The notes under the pieces: model-generated | Told to the model about the DNA's origin: nothing | Database searches by the model: none | What the model saw: the letters and a program-made list of their open reading frames with translations, nothing else | Translations under genes and position numbers: made by a program | Shown here: positions 1 to 8,673 of the stretch, piece after piece | How the letters are laid out: the number at the start of each line of letters is the position of its first letter | How positions within the stretch are numbered: the first letter of the stretch is position 1 | Assembly (NCBI GenBank): GCA_964608965.1 | Contig: CAZSPZ010000004.1 | Location: 40,424 to 104,423, forward strand | DNA length: 64,000 nt | Reading direction: 5' to 3' | Source: UBA10908 sp964608965 | Lineage (GTDB): Bacteria; Bacillota; Clostridia; Peptostreptococcales; Anaerovoracaceae

Positions 1-1076
1 TTTTAGAGATCGATATAAAAAAATTCCGACATAACGCGAAAGAAGTGATTGCCCGGTGCAACGCAAAAGGGATTTCAGTGGCGGGTGTAATTAAAGGATT
101 TTCTGCACTGCCTGAACTTTCTGCGGCATTATACGAATGCGGCACTTCTCAAATCGCATCCTCCAGACTTCGCCATTTCGAGGAAATACGGGCGGCAGGG
201 GTTCCGGGGCCATTTTTGCTTCTTCGGATACCTATGCTGTCAGAATTGGACGGAGTCGTATCCCTTTCTGACTATTCTCTTCAGAGCGATCTAAAGACGC
301 TGGACGCTTTAGACGTGGAGTGCAAAAAACAATCACGAAAACACAAAGTCATCATCATGCTGGACCTGGGAGATCTCCGGGAAGGTTTTTGGGATAAAAA
401 AGAAGCCGTCGCAGCCTGTCTGCATGTGGAGAGAGAACTTTCCATGGTTGAACTGGCAGGTATCGGCACGAATCTTGGGTGTTATGGCGCCATCCAGCCG
501 ACTCCGGAAAAAATGAACGAGCTTTTGGATGTGGCTCGCGAAGTAGAAAGCATGATAGGCCGGAAGCTGGAGATCATCTCCGGCGGAGCGACCAGCTCGT
601 ATTCACTGGTCCATTGGAACACCATGCCGGCAGGGATTAATCATCTTCGTATCGGCGAAGGCATCAGTTTGGCTTATGACCTTCAGGTGGATTGGCACAT
701 AAAAGATATGGACTATCTTTGGACGGATGTGTATACTTTAAAAGCTCAAGTCATCGAAGTGCGTACAAAACCAAGCTATCCGCAGGGAACTATATGTATC
801 GATGCTTTCGGAAATAAACCCGTTTATGTGGATAAGGGTTTTCGAAAAAGAGCGCTCGTTGCAGTTGGCAGAGCAGACGTTGCGGATATTCCCAAGCTGA
901 TGCCCAGAGCTTCCGGGATACAGGTGCTCGGAGGATCCTCCGACCATACCATTCTTGACATAGAAGATTATCCGGGTGACATCAACCCCGGCGATATACT
1001 TGAATTTGATTTAAATTACACGACACAGGTTTTTCTGACAGCATCGCCTGATGTAAGGAAAAGGTTTATTCTATGA
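1..1076 (+). CDS. Alanine/ornithine racemase family PLP enzyme (5' end outside window)
   Basis: A fold-type III PLP enzyme, probably an amino-acid racemase of the ornithine racemase (Orr) group. The frame is open to the left edge: codons from base 3 encode LEIDIKKFRHNAKEVI, the usual N-terminal strand and helix of this family, so the GTG at 45 is not the real start. The PLP lysine is in GVIKGF. NLGCYG and the late motif LGGSSDHTILD are shared with Orr-type proteins as I recall them. Only the first few residues are missing. Its stop overlaps the next start by 4 nt (ATGA), so it is translationally coupled to a binding lipoprotein gene. An amino-acid substrate is likely; ornithine specifically is inference. 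Confidence 0.8.
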   Translation, partial: LEIDIKKFRHNAKEVIARCNAKGISVAGVIKGFSALPELSAALYECGTSQIASSRLRHFEEIRAAGVPGPFLLLRIPMLSELDGVVSLSDYSLQSDLKTLDALDVECKKQSRKHKVIIMLDLGDLREGFWDKKEAVAACLHVERELSMVELAGIGTNLGCYGAIQPTPEKMNELLDVAREVESMIGRKLEIISGGATSSYSLVHWNTMPAGINHLRIGEGISLAYDLQVDWHIKDMDYLWTDVYTLKAQVIEVRTKPSYPQGTICIDAFGNKPVYVDKGFRKRALVAVGRADVADIPKLMPRASGIQVLGGSSDHTILDIEDYPGDINPGDILEFDLNYTTQVFLTASPDVRKRFIL

Positions 1077-2281
1077 AATTTCTCAAAATTATAATGGTCA
1101 TGATACTGATATTCGCCAGTGTGCTCTTTACGGGGTGCGACACCTATGATAATTTCCTGGCGGAATTTTTTGAAAAAGACGAAAATGCGGAAGCCGCGGT
1201 AAAAATCGGCATATTTGAACCGCTTACCGGCAGCGACGCAGAGGCGGCAGCAGAAGAAGTCAAAGGGATAGAACTGGCCTACGAGCTCTATCCGGAGGTC
1301 CTTGGACGGCCGGTTGAATTGATATACGGGGATAATCAATCCGATGTCAATGCCGCTGCCGTAGCGGCCCAGGAACTTGTTGACCAGGATGTGGCTGTTG
1401 TGCTTGGAAGCTATAAGAGTGTACTCTCTTTGGCCGGAAGCGATATCTTTGCCTCATCTCAAACGCCTGCAATTGGAATTACAGCAACGAATCCGATTAT
1501 TACGCAGACGAACGAATTCTATTTCAGGGTATGCTTTGTCGATGCTTTCCAGGGAAATTCCGCAGCAAAGTATGTTCTGGAACATTTGAAGCTGGAAAAC
1601 GCCGTGGCTTTTAAGGCCGAGGGCGACGACTATGCCGCTGCCATGATCGAACAGTTCGACTTAAAAATGAAAAATACAGAGGAAGACACACAAAACGTCT
1701 ATCTGATAGAATACCCGGCAGGGACGGAAGATTTTTCCGAATACTTTAAACAGATTGAAGCGACGAGTTGCTCTGCGGTATTCTTCCCCTCTGATTCCAT
1801 TGTTGCAGACGAGGTCATTTATCAGTCAGTGGAAGCCGGTTATGATTTCCGGTGGATAGGAAGTGACAAATGGAGCGATATTATGGAGGCGAACACCAGT
1901 CCGCTTCGAGACAGCTCCAAATATTTGGATGGAATAACCTACGTGTCGGATTTCGATGCAGAAGCCAGTCTTTCGGAGATGACAGAAATATTTCTTGATG
2001 CCTACCATAAGAAATATGGAGACGATCAGACGCCTTCCGATTCCGTCGCTCTTGGCTTTGACGCCTACCTTCTGGCCCTTAGGGGAATAGAAGATGCGGG
2101 AACGACAAGTCAGGGAACCACCATCGCAAGTAAGTTGAGCAGTGTTTTTGAAATGCCGGCCGCAACCGGATATATCACGCTCAACGCTCAAGGAGATCCA
2201 ATTAAGGATGTAGTAATCAAGCAATATAAAAATGGAACGGCGGAAGGCGTATTTACGGCAGTGCCGGTCTGGGGCCAATAA
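1073..2281 (+). CDS. ABC-type substrate-binding lipoprotein, branched-chain amino acid (LivJ-like) type
   Basis: A 402-residue extracytoplasmic solute-binding protein of the type 1 periplasmic fold. A hydrophobic signal (residues 4-18) ends in the lipobox LFTGC with the lipidated Cys at 22. The mature domain opens with KIGIFEPLTGSD, the usual first strand of Leu/Ile/Val-type receptors, and holds the later motif ALGFDAYLLALRGIEDA. No ABC permease or ATPase gene follows, so it may serve a transporter encoded elsewhere or act as a receptor. Its start overlaps the racemase stop, which suggests a shared amino-acid theme. The ligand cannot be read from sequence. Confidence 0.85.
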   Translation: MKFLKIIMVMILIFASVLFTGCDTYDNFLAEFFEKDENAEAAVKIGIFEPLTGSDAEAAAEEVKGIELAYELYPEVLGRPVELIYGDNQSDVNAAAVAAQELVDQDVAVVLGSYKSVLSLAGSDIFASSQTPAIGITATNPIITQTNEFYFRVCFVDAFQGNSAAKYVLEHLKLENAVAFKAEGDDYAAAMIEQFDLKMKNTEEDTQNVYLIEYPAGTEDFSEYFKQIEATSCSAVFFPSDSIVADEVIYQSVEAGYDFRWIGSDKWSDIMEANTSPLRDSSKYLDGITYVSDFDAEASLSEMTEIFLDAYHKKYGDDQTPSDSVALGFDAYLLALRGIEDAGTTSQGTTIASKLSSVFEMPAATGYITLNAQGDPIKDVVIKQYKNGTAEGVFTAVPVWGQ

Positions 2282-2293
2282 GGAGGGAAAATC

Positions 2294-2518
2294 ATGGAAG
2301 CAAATATCAGAGCAGCATTAGAGAACATTCGTCCATTTCTTCAAAGGGATGGCGGAGATGTGGAATTTGTGGAGTATACGGAAGATAAAATTGTTCGCGT
2401 AAGACTTCAAGGACATTGCGCAGGCTGTCCCCACGCACAAATGACAATCAAACAGGGAATCGAAGCGCTTTTAAAAGAACAATATCCGGAGATTCAGGCT
2501 GTTGAGGCTGTTTTATAA
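2294..2518 (+). CDS. NifU-like (Nfu domain) iron-sulfur scaffold protein
   Basis: A 74-residue protein made only of the NifU C-terminal (Nfu) domain. The motif HCAGCPHAQMTI carries the Cys pair C42 and C45 that holds a transient Fe-S cluster, and it is preceded by the typical IRPFLQRDGGDVEFV. It presumably passes Fe-S clusters to apo-proteins in the cytoplasm; several Fe-S proteins are encoded in this window. The ribosome-binding site AAGGAGG lies just before the ATG, 12 nt after the upstream stop. Length is normal for stand-alone Nfu proteins in Gram-positive bacteria. Confidence 0.9.
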   Translation: MEANIRAALENIRPFLQRDGGDVEFVEYTEDKIVRVRLQGHCAGCPHAQMTIKQGIEALLKEQYPEIQAVEAVL

Positions 2519-2533
2519 CGAGAAGGACTAAAA

Positions 2534-3895
2534 TTGATGAAAAGGCATAAAAAGTCCGGCAAGGGCATTTATATAGCACTTGGCGTAATTGCTGTCACCT
2601 TTGCGCTGGTGCTCTTTTTTCCGTTGCCGGGCGAAGAGGAAAAATCGGAACCCGAACCGACAGAGGTGTCCCTTACTATACGCTGTGTAGGCGATATTAT
2701 GGGACATCTTTCTCAACTGATCGCGAATTACGACAGCGCCTCCGGCCTGTACGATTTTTCCGGCGACTATGCCTACGTGCAGGACTATATTCAGGAAGCT
2801 GATCTTGCGCTGTGCAATGTGGAGACAACTTTTCTGGGAGACGGAGATTACAAGGGTTACCCTTATTTTAATTCCCCCGACCAACTGGCGGCCGACATAG
2901 CGGGCGCCGGTTTTGATGTGGCGCTTTTCTCAAACAATCACATATTGGATACAAAGTTGGCAGGGCTTCAAAGAAGCTTGACGGTGTTGCGGGAAGCGGG
3001 AATGAAAACCGCAGGAGCCCGAAAAGATGGCGAGAGCCGGGTGCTGATCGTATCGGCAGGCGCAATTAATATTGGAGTTGCCTCCTATACTTACGAAACG
3101 GGAGTTTATCAGGGACATCGAACGCTAAACGGAAGTATTATCCCTGAAGGTGCGGAAAATTATTTTAATTCCTTCCGTCCTTATGCACTGCAGGAAGATT
3201 TGCAGACAATCGCGGCGGATATTCGGGATCTTAAAGAGCAAGGTGCGGATATCGTCGTAACCTATTTCCATTGGGGTGACGAATATAAGCGCAACGCTTC
3301 TTCTTCCGAACAGGAGATAGCTCAGTTCGCTGCGGAAGCAGGTGCGGATATCATCTTCGCTTCTCATCCCCACGTAGTCCAGGAAATCCGCGAAATTGTG
3401 CTGGAAGAAGAGATCGAAGAAATTCCCTCGGAAGAACCTGTCGAAATTGAGAAGAGTTGGATTGTTAGATTCCGGGAGAAATTCGGAATCGGCATCGAAG
3501 AGCCTATAGCGGAACCTATAGAAGAAGGACCGCAAATCAGAACGCGCGTCGTGCCGGTATTCTATTCCATGGGCAATTTTATTTCCAATCAGAGAGAAGA
3601 AACTTTAGATAATCGCTATACGGAACAGGGCATGATTGCTTCTGTCAACCTGACATACGTGGTGGAGACCGGAGAAATCAAAGACGTTGAAACCCGATTT
3701 ATACCGACTTGGGTCGAAAAGTATAATAAGAACGGCAAAGCGGACTATGCCATTATTCCGCTTGTGGGAGACTTCAGGGAAAACCCGGATTTACTTGCTT
3801 CCGGACACGTAAACAGGGCGCAGCAGGCATTGGACGATATGATTGATCTGATTGGCGGAGCATATTTATATCAGTATGAATATGGAGCTGAATAA
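2534..3895 (+). CDS. CapA family protein (poly-gamma-glutamate capsule type metallophosphatase fold)
   Basis: A 453-residue membrane-anchored CapA/PgsA-like protein. One N-terminal membrane segment (about residues 10-30) is followed by an external domain of the calcineurin-like phosphatase fold. Family motifs are VGDIMGH, CNVETTF, FSNNHILD, YFHWGDEY, ASHPHVVQ and FYSMGNFISNQ, which hold the likely metal ligands. An acidic Glu/Pro-rich insert at about residues 288-330 separates the last two. In Bacillus, CapA works with CapBC in polyglutamate synthesis, but no capB or capC is seen here, so a general cell-surface role is more likely. Its TAA overlaps the next ATG by 1 nt. Confidence 0.85.
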   Translation: MMKRHKKSGKGIYIALGVIAVTFALVLFFPLPGEEEKSEPEPTEVSLTIRCVGDIMGHLSQLIANYDSASGLYDFSGDYAYVQDYIQEADLALCNVETTFLGDGDYKGYPYFNSPDQLAADIAGAGFDVALFSNNHILDTKLAGLQRSLTVLREAGMKTAGARKDGESRVLIVSAGAINIGVASYTYETGVYQGHRTLNGSIIPEGAENYFNSFRPYALQEDLQTIAADIRDLKEQGADIVVTYFHWGDEYKRNASSSEQEIAQFAAEAGADIIFASHPHVVQEIREIVLEEEIEEIPSEEPVEIEKSWIVRFREKFGIGIEEPIAEPIEEGPQIRTRVVPVFYSMGNFISNQREETLDNRYTEQGMIASVNLTYVVETGEIKDVETRFIPTWVEKYNKNGKADYAIIPLVGDFRENPDLLASGHVNRAQQALDDMIDLIGGAYLYQYEYGAE

Positions 3896-5295
3896 TGAAT
3901 TTTTCAGAGATTATAGAAAAAAATAAAGAAGAGATGTTTCAGACTTTAGCTCGATTCATACGTATTCGCAGCGTTCAAGAACCGCCAAAAGGAGAATTTC
4001 CGTTTGGAGAAGGCGTGCAGGAAGCGCTGGATTTTATGCTTCGCGAAGCAAAAAAAGAAGGGTTTCAAGTAAAAGATTTTGATCATTACGGCGCGCACAT
4101 AGAGTGGGGAACCGGCGATCAAATTCTGGGTATTCCATGCCACTTGGATGTCGTGTCCGAAGGCGATGCCTGGGAGCACGATCCTTATGGAGCCGATATG
4201 AGCGAAGGCAGAATATACGGCCGGGGCGCATCGGACAATAAAGGGCCGTTGATTGCTGTATTTTATGCAATGAAAGCATTGAAAGAAGCCGGATTTAACC
4301 CGAGCAAGAGAATACGTTTAATCCTTGGTTTAGACGAAGAATCGGACTGGGCCGGGATGAAGTACTACCTGGAGAGAGCGGAAGCCCCCGATTTGGGCTT
4401 CAGCCCCGACGGAGATTTCCCCTTGGTCAGAGGTGAAAAGGGAGCTCTTGTATTTGAAATAGCTAAAAAATTCGCAAAAGTGCCGGGTGGAACAAAAGGA
4501 ATAACGCTGCGCTCAATCAGCGGAGGCCGCGCCGCAAACATCGTTCCGGATACTGCCAGACTTCTTATGATGGCAGATTCTTATGAGAACATAAAAGAGA
4601 AAGTCTCTGCCTACAGAAAAGCGACCGGATACAATCTCAATTACAGGACAAAAGGAAAAAGTTTTGAGGTTGTGGCCGAGGGCGTTTCCGCTCACGGCGC
4701 AACGCCGGAAGCGGGCCTGAACGCAATTTCGATCATCATGGGTTTTGCGGAAAACATACCGTTTACGTGCGAAGACGCAGAAGATGCCGTTCATTTTTAT
4801 AATAACCATATAGGATTTTGTACGGACGGCTCAGGTATAGGCTGCGGATTTTCCGATGACGAATCGGGGAAATTGGTCTTAAATGTGGGTGTTGTGGAAA
4901 TGACACCCGAAGCAATGCGGCTAACGGTCAACGTGCGATATCCGTTGTCGATTTCCGAAGAGCAGGTTTATCAGGCAATCATGCCTGCGCTGAACAAATA
5001 CAATATGGGCTTGGTCATGCGAACATCCAAACCGCGCTTGTGGTTTGGAAAGGAAGATCCTCTCGTAAAGACCTTTATGGACTGCTATCGGCGGCACACA
5101 GGCGATATGCAGACAGAGCCTTCGATCATGAACGGCGCATCTTACGCGAGAGCCTTTAAAAATTGCATGGCTTTTGGGATGCTTTTCCCTGGAGAAGAAG
5201 ACACCATGCATCAACACGACGAATATTTAACGTTAAACAGCATGGTGCAAGGTGCAAAGATTTATGCGGATATTATTGCAGAATTAACTTCATAG
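3895..5295 (+). CDS. M20 family dipeptidase (PepV/Sapep-like)
   Basis: A 466-residue zinc peptidase of family M20A that cleaves dipeptides or short peptides in the cytoplasm. Visible metal-site motifs are GIPCHLDVVSEGDAW (His and general Asp), GRGASDNKGP (bridging Asp), LDEESDW (catalytic and ligand Glu) and, at the end, MHQHDEY (last His ligand). A lid/dimer domain insert lies between about residues 180 and 370. PepV and Sapep share this plan; the substrate is not set by sequence alone. It overlaps the CapA-like gene by 1 nt and is the last gene before a strong hairpin terminator. Confidence 0.88.
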   Translation: MNFSEIIEKNKEEMFQTLARFIRIRSVQEPPKGEFPFGEGVQEALDFMLREAKKEGFQVKDFDHYGAHIEWGTGDQILGIPCHLDVVSEGDAWEHDPYGADMSEGRIYGRGASDNKGPLIAVFYAMKALKEAGFNPSKRIRLILGLDEESDWAGMKYYLERAEAPDLGFSPDGDFPLVRGEKGALVFEIAKKFAKVPGGTKGITLRSISGGRAANIVPDTARLLMMADSYENIKEKVSAYRKATGYNLNYRTKGKSFEVVAEGVSAHGATPEAGLNAISIIMGFAENIPFTCEDAEDAVHFYNNHIGFCTDGSGIGCGFSDDESGKLVLNVGVVEMTPEAMRLTVNVRYPLSISEEQVYQAIMPALNKYNMGLVMRTSKPRLWFGKEDPLVKTFMDCYRRHTGDMQTEPSIMNGASYARAFKNCMAFGMLFPGEEDTMHQHDEYLTLNSMVQGAKIYADIIAELTS

Positions 5296-5297
5296 AA

Positions 5298-5337
5298 TAA
5301 ATATAGTGGTGTTCAGCGATGGACACCACTATATTTA
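5298..5337 (+). terminator. Strong hairpin terminator after the pepV-like gene
   Basis: A perfect 15-bp stem (arms 5298-5312 and 5323-5337) with a 10-nt loop begins 3 nt after the stop codon. The outer base pairs are A/T only, so the structure could end transcription in either direction. It separates the left operon from the ribosomal cluster. Confidence 0.75.
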
Positions 5338-5488
5338 GATAAATTAGAAACACACGGATGAGTGTGCATGTTTCTGAATGAAAAATGGTGACAATTTTTC
5401 GAATGAAAATCCCGAAACCATTGCAATCAAGGGATTTCGGTTGCAGAAAAAAATATTTGAAAAAGTTGAAAAAAACATAAAAAAGTTC
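5338..5488. other. Non-coding spacer with inverted repeats and phased A-tracts
   Basis: No gene is seen. One inverted repeat has arms GAAACA (5347-5352) and TGTTTC (5369-5374). Two mutually exclusive pairings overlap in the next: AAATCCC (5407-5413) with GGGATTT (5431-5437), or CCGAAA (5412-5417) with TTTCGG (5435-5440). From 5447 there are four A-runs (5447-5453, 5460-5464, 5469-5475, 5479-5484) spaced about one helical turn apart, directly upstream of the ribosomal promoter, as expected for an UP element or curved DNA. Confidence 0.6.
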
Positions 5489-5517
5489 TTGCATTCCATA
5501 TACCCTTGTAGTATTCT
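5489..5517 (+). promoter_or_regulatory. Sigma-A promoter of the S10 ribosomal operon
   Basis: TTGCAT (5489-5494), a 17-bp spacer and TATTCT (5512-5517) form a good sigma-A promoter. Phased A-tracts lie immediately upstream. It is the only good promoter found between the upstream terminator and rpsJ. Transcription would start near 5524, leaving a leader of about 309 nt. Confidence 0.75.
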
Positions 5518-5523
5518 AATAAA

Positions 5524-5832
5524 GCTTGCTTATAGCATGGAAATGCCTTAAAAGCGTTGAAATGCAGAGCTTAGAAGCAGAAAGTTGCTGAGCTATCAGG
5601 TAATTTCTGCCGAGAATTGTCCGTCCAGCAGAGACGGGCGAAGGAGTTCTCGTGCATTTTGTTTTGAGTAAACAAACATGGAACACACGGAAGCGTGTGT
5701 AAAAGTGCGGCGACGGAGAAAAAGTCCGAAACTCCAAACAAATCAACGGGAAAGCACCTCGTACAGAATAGCGAAAATGTACGAAAATAACTGTGGGAGA
5801 ACATCCCGCAAAGCAAACAAGGAGGAAAACAA
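5524..5832 (+). promoter_or_regulatory. Long structured 5' leader of the S10 operon
   Basis: About 309 nt without an ORF lie between the predicted start of transcription and rpsJ. Hairpins that can be drawn are GCAGAAA/TTTCTGC (5578-5610), CGAGAA/TTCTCG (5611-5652) enclosing CCGTC/GACGG, ACACACG/CGTGTGT with a GAAG loop (5683-5700), GTACA/TGTAC (5761-5782) and TGTGGGA/TCCCGCA (5792-5810), the last just before the ribosome-binding site. A ribosomal-protein-binding leader is likely; in E. coli L4 controls the S10 leader. Which protein binds here is unknown. Confidence 0.55.
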
Positions 5833-6141
5833 ATGAGTAGTCAAAAGATCAGAATCAGACTCAAAGCTTACGATCACAAATCTTTGGATCAATCCGCGGA
5901 GAGAATCGTGGATACGGCAAAGAAGACCGGCGCCGAAGTATCAGGCCCCATCCCTCTTCCCACCGAAAAAGAAGTGGTAACGATTTTGAGAGCCGTACAC
6001 AAGTACAAAGACAGCAGAGAACAGTTCGAACAAAGAACCCACAAAAGACTCATCGATATTTTAAGCCCTACACCCAAAACCATCGACGCATTGATGAAGT
6101 TGGACATGCCTGCCGGCGTAGATATCGAAATCAAACTGTAA
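5833..6141 (+). CDS. rpsJ: 30S ribosomal protein S10
   Basis: A 102-residue protein of full normal length, starting MSSQKIRIRLKAYDHK and holding the conserved SGPIPLPTEKEVVTI and QFEQRTHKRLIDI segments. S10 sits in the head of the 30S subunit and, as NusE, also joins NusG in linking transcription to translation. It is the first gene of the S10 operon here, behind a long folded leader. A strong AAGGAGG site precedes the ATG. An 84-nt gap with a small GATTAC/GTAATC hairpin (6181-6197) follows. Confidence 0.98.
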   Translation: MSSQKIRIRLKAYDHKSLDQSAERIVDTAKKTGAEVSGPIPLPTEKEVVTILRAVHKYKDSREQFEQRTHKRLIDILSPTPKTIDALMKLDMPAGVDIEIKL

Positions 6142-6225
6142 GTACAGAAAGTAACAATAGATTACTAATGGACTTAGTATGATTACAAAGCGTAATCCGC
6201 TGTAAGAACTTAGGAGGAAACAAGT

Positions 6226-6864
6226 ATGAAAACCATTTTGGGAAAAAAGGTCGGAATGACCCAGATTTTTTCCGAATCGGGAGTATCGATTCCCGTCACA
6301 GTCATCGAAGCCGGTCCCGTCGTTGTAACGCAAGTTAAAACTTTCGAGGCAGACGGATACGAAGGTGTCCAAATCGGTTTTGAAGACAAAAAAGAACACA
6401 GAGTCATTAAGCCTGAAAAAGGACACTTTGACAAAGCAGGAGCTCCTTATAAAAAGCATCTGGCAGAGTTTCGGAACGAAGGTGGCGAAGTTTACGAAGC
6501 CGGGCAAATGATTACCGTAGCCGATTTCGAAGAAGGCAAAAAGTTGGATATCACCGGAACATCCAAAGGCAAGGGAACACAGGGTAATATCAAGAGACAC
6601 GGACATCACAGAGGCCCCATGACCCACGGTTCAAAGCATAAGAGATTAGCAGGAGCGTTGGCCGCCGGCACGTATCCCTCCAGAGTATTCAAGGGCAACG
6701 ACGGCCCCGGAAGAACCGGAAGAGATACTGTCACAGTCCAGAACGTTGAACTTGTAAAAGTGATTGCAGACAGAAACCTGATGCTCGTAAAGGGCGCTGT
6801 TCCCGGAGGTAAAGGCGGAATACTCCGCATTCGGTATGCAGTCAAGGGACAGGACGCCAAATAG
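6226..6864 (+). CDS. rplC: 50S ribosomal protein L3
   Basis: A 212-residue protein that binds 23S rRNA near the peptidyl-transferase centre and is an early assembly protein. It starts MKTILGKKVGMTQIF, the classic L3 opening, and keeps the central RGPMTHGSKHKR loop that reaches toward the active site and the late HMGNDRVT-type region in the form GNDGPGRTGRDTVTVQN. Length is normal. The start follows TTAGGAGGAAA. It is the second gene of the operon, 23 nt before rplD. Confidence 0.98.
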   Translation: MKTILGKKVGMTQIFSESGVSIPVTVIEAGPVVVTQVKTFEADGYEGVQIGFEDKKEHRVIKPEKGHFDKAGAPYKKHLAEFRNEGGEVYEAGQMITVADFEEGKKLDITGTSKGKGTQGNIKRHGHHRGPMTHGSKHKRLAGALAAGTYPSRVFKGNDGPGRTGRDTVTVQNVELVKVIADRNLMLVKGAVPGGKGGILRIRYAVKGQDAK

Positions 6865-6887
6865 CGAGGAAGGAAGGAGGAAGTCCA

Positions 6888-7511
6888 ATGGCAAAAGTTA
6901 CTATGTTAACAATGGCGGGAGCCGAAGCAGGGACGCTCGACCTGAGCGACGATATCTTCGGAATCGAGCCTAACGAATATGCGGTTCACGCAGTCGTAAA
7001 AAACTATTTAGCAAACCAAAGACAAGGCACTCAGTCTGCAAAGACCAGAGGCGACGTCAGAGGAGGCGGAAGAAAGCCGTTTAAACAAAAGGGCACCGGT
7101 CGTCACAGACAGGGAAGCACTACCGACCCTTCGCAGGTAGGCGGTGGCGTAGCCTTCGCCCCCAAGCCCAGAGATTACAGATATTCACTGCCCAAGAAGC
7201 TCAGAAGGCTGGCAATGAAATCGGCTCTGTCGGCAAAAGTGGCGGATATGGAGATTATCGTATTAGAAAGTTTGAATTTCCAGGAGCCAAAAACCAAGGA
7301 AATGCTTAAAGTTTTGGAAAGCATCAAGGCTTCGAAAAAAGCGTTGATTGTAACCGCGGAAAAAGACGATGTGGTCTTAAAGAGCGCATCCAACATTCCA
7401 GGCGTTGCGATTACGATGGTCTCTCAGATGAACGTATACGAAATAGTCAATCACACCAGCTTCATCATCACAAAAGATGCTGTGGCAAAACTCGAGGAGG
7501 TGTACGCATAA
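6888..7511 (+). CDS. rplD: 50S ribosomal protein L4
   Basis: A 207-residue L4 with the extended Gly/Arg/Lys-rich loop (GGGRKPFKQKGTGRHRQGS, about residues 62-80) that lines the peptide exit tunnel. L4 is the known autogenous repressor of the S10 operon in E. coli and would be the first candidate to act on the long leader in front of rpsJ, though that has not been shown for this lineage. Its stop and the rplW start overlap by 1 nt (TAATG). Length is normal. Confidence 0.98.
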   Translation: MAKVTMLTMAGAEAGTLDLSDDIFGIEPNEYAVHAVVKNYLANQRQGTQSAKTRGDVRGGGRKPFKQKGTGRHRQGSTTDPSQVGGGVAFAPKPRDYRYSLPKKLRRLAMKSALSAKVADMEIIVLESLNFQEPKTKEMLKVLESIKASKKALIVTAEKDDVVLKSASNIPGVAITMVSQMNVYEIVNHTSFIITKDAVAKLEEVYA

Positions 7512-7801
7512 TGAGAACACCGTACGACGTAATATTAAAGCCCGTTATCTCCGAAAGGAGCATGGACGACGCAGCGGCTAAAAAGTATACTTTTAAAGTT
7601 GCTACCAATGCCAACAAGACCGAAATCAAGGCGGCCGTAGAGGAAGCTTTCGGCGTAGAGGTCATCAGGGTCAACACGATGAACAACGACGGCAAGGTCA
7701 AGAGGCAGGGAAAGTACGTAGGAAGGACCGCTTCATATAAGAAGGCGATCGTCACGCTCTCTGAAAAGAGCAAGACAATCGAGTTCTTCGAAGGACTCTA
7801 A
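7511..7801 (+). CDS. rplW: 50S ribosomal protein L23
   Basis: A 96-residue L23, which sits at the mouth of the exit tunnel and is the docking point for trigger factor and the signal recognition particle. It opens with YDVILKPVISERS, the standard L23 start, and includes the KYTFKVATNANKTEIK strand region. It overlaps rplD by 1 nt, so it is translationally coupled to it. Length is normal for a bacterial L23. Confidence 0.98.
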   Translation: MRTPYDVILKPVISERSMDDAAAKKYTFKVATNANKTEIKAAVEEAFGVEVIRVNTMNNDGKVKRQGKYVGRTASYKKAIVTLSEKSKTIEFFEGL

Positions 7802-7816
7802 GGTAGGAGGAAAAAA

Positions 7817-8650
7817 ATGGGAATTAAAAAATACAAGCCGACTACTCCGGGCTTAAGAGGCATGACGGTCTCCACATTCGAAGAGATCACACGTGACACC
7901 CCGGAAAAGTCACTTACAGTCACATTGAAAAGCCATGCCGGAAGAAATTCAAGAGGCAAGATCACTGTAAGACATCGCGGCGGCGGGACCAGACCCAAAT
8001 ATAGAATCATCGATTTTAAAAGAACAAAGGATGCCATCCCCGCAACAGTAAAAACGATTGAATACGATCCCAACAGAAGCGCAAATATCGCATTGCTCTT
8101 CTACGCAGACGGAGAAAAGAGATATATCATCGCACCTAAAGACTTAAAAGTCGGCGACGTAATATACTCAGGACCCGAGTCCGACATCAAAGTCGGCAAC
8201 ACGCTCCCTCTGTCCAATATCCCCGTTGGTACGATCATTCACAACGTGGAATTGAAAAAGGGCAAAGGAGCCCAGTTGGTCAGAAGCGCAGGAAACGGCG
8301 CACAGCTGATGGCAAAGGAAGGCGATTACGCACAAGTGCGTCTGCCCTCCGGAGAAGTACGCAAGATTCGTATTGAATGCAGAGCTACTATCGGCGAAGT
8401 CGGCAATATCGATCACGGCAACATCTCTATAGGTAAAGCCGGTCGCAAAAGGCATATGGGCATTCGCCCCACAGTCAGAGGTTCTGTCATGAACCCCAAC
8501 GACCATCCACACGGCGGCGGCGAAGGAAAGACCGGAATCGGTCGTCCTGGTCCTGTTACTCCCTGGGGTAAACCAGCATTGGGTTACAAAACCAGAAAGA
8601 AGAACAAGCCTTCGAATAAATACATCGTCAAAAAGAGAAGCGAAAAGTAG
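7817..8650 (+). CDS. rplB: 50S ribosomal protein L2
   Basis: A 277-residue L2, the most conserved 50S protein, needed for subunit joining and peptidyl-transferase function. It starts MGIKKYKPTTPGLRGMT and keeps the functional motif MNPNDHPHGGGEG with the conserved His near the C terminus. The OB-fold and SH3-like halves are both complete. The start follows GGAGGAAAAAA, 15 nt after rplW. Confidence 0.98.
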   Translation: MGIKKYKPTTPGLRGMTVSTFEEITRDTPEKSLTVTLKSHAGRNSRGKITVRHRGGGTRPKYRIIDFKRTKDAIPATVKTIEYDPNRSANIALLFYADGEKRYIIAPKDLKVGDVIYSGPESDIKVGNTLPLSNIPVGTIIHNVELKKGKGAQLVRSAGNGAQLMAKEGDYAQVRLPSGEVRKIRIECRATIGEVGNIDHGNISIGKAGRKRHMGIRPTVRGSVMNPNDHPHGGGEGKTGIGRPGPVTPWGKPALGYKTRKKNKPSNKYIVKKRSEK

Positions 8651-8673
8651 TTGAAGGGAGGATACGAGAGTAA

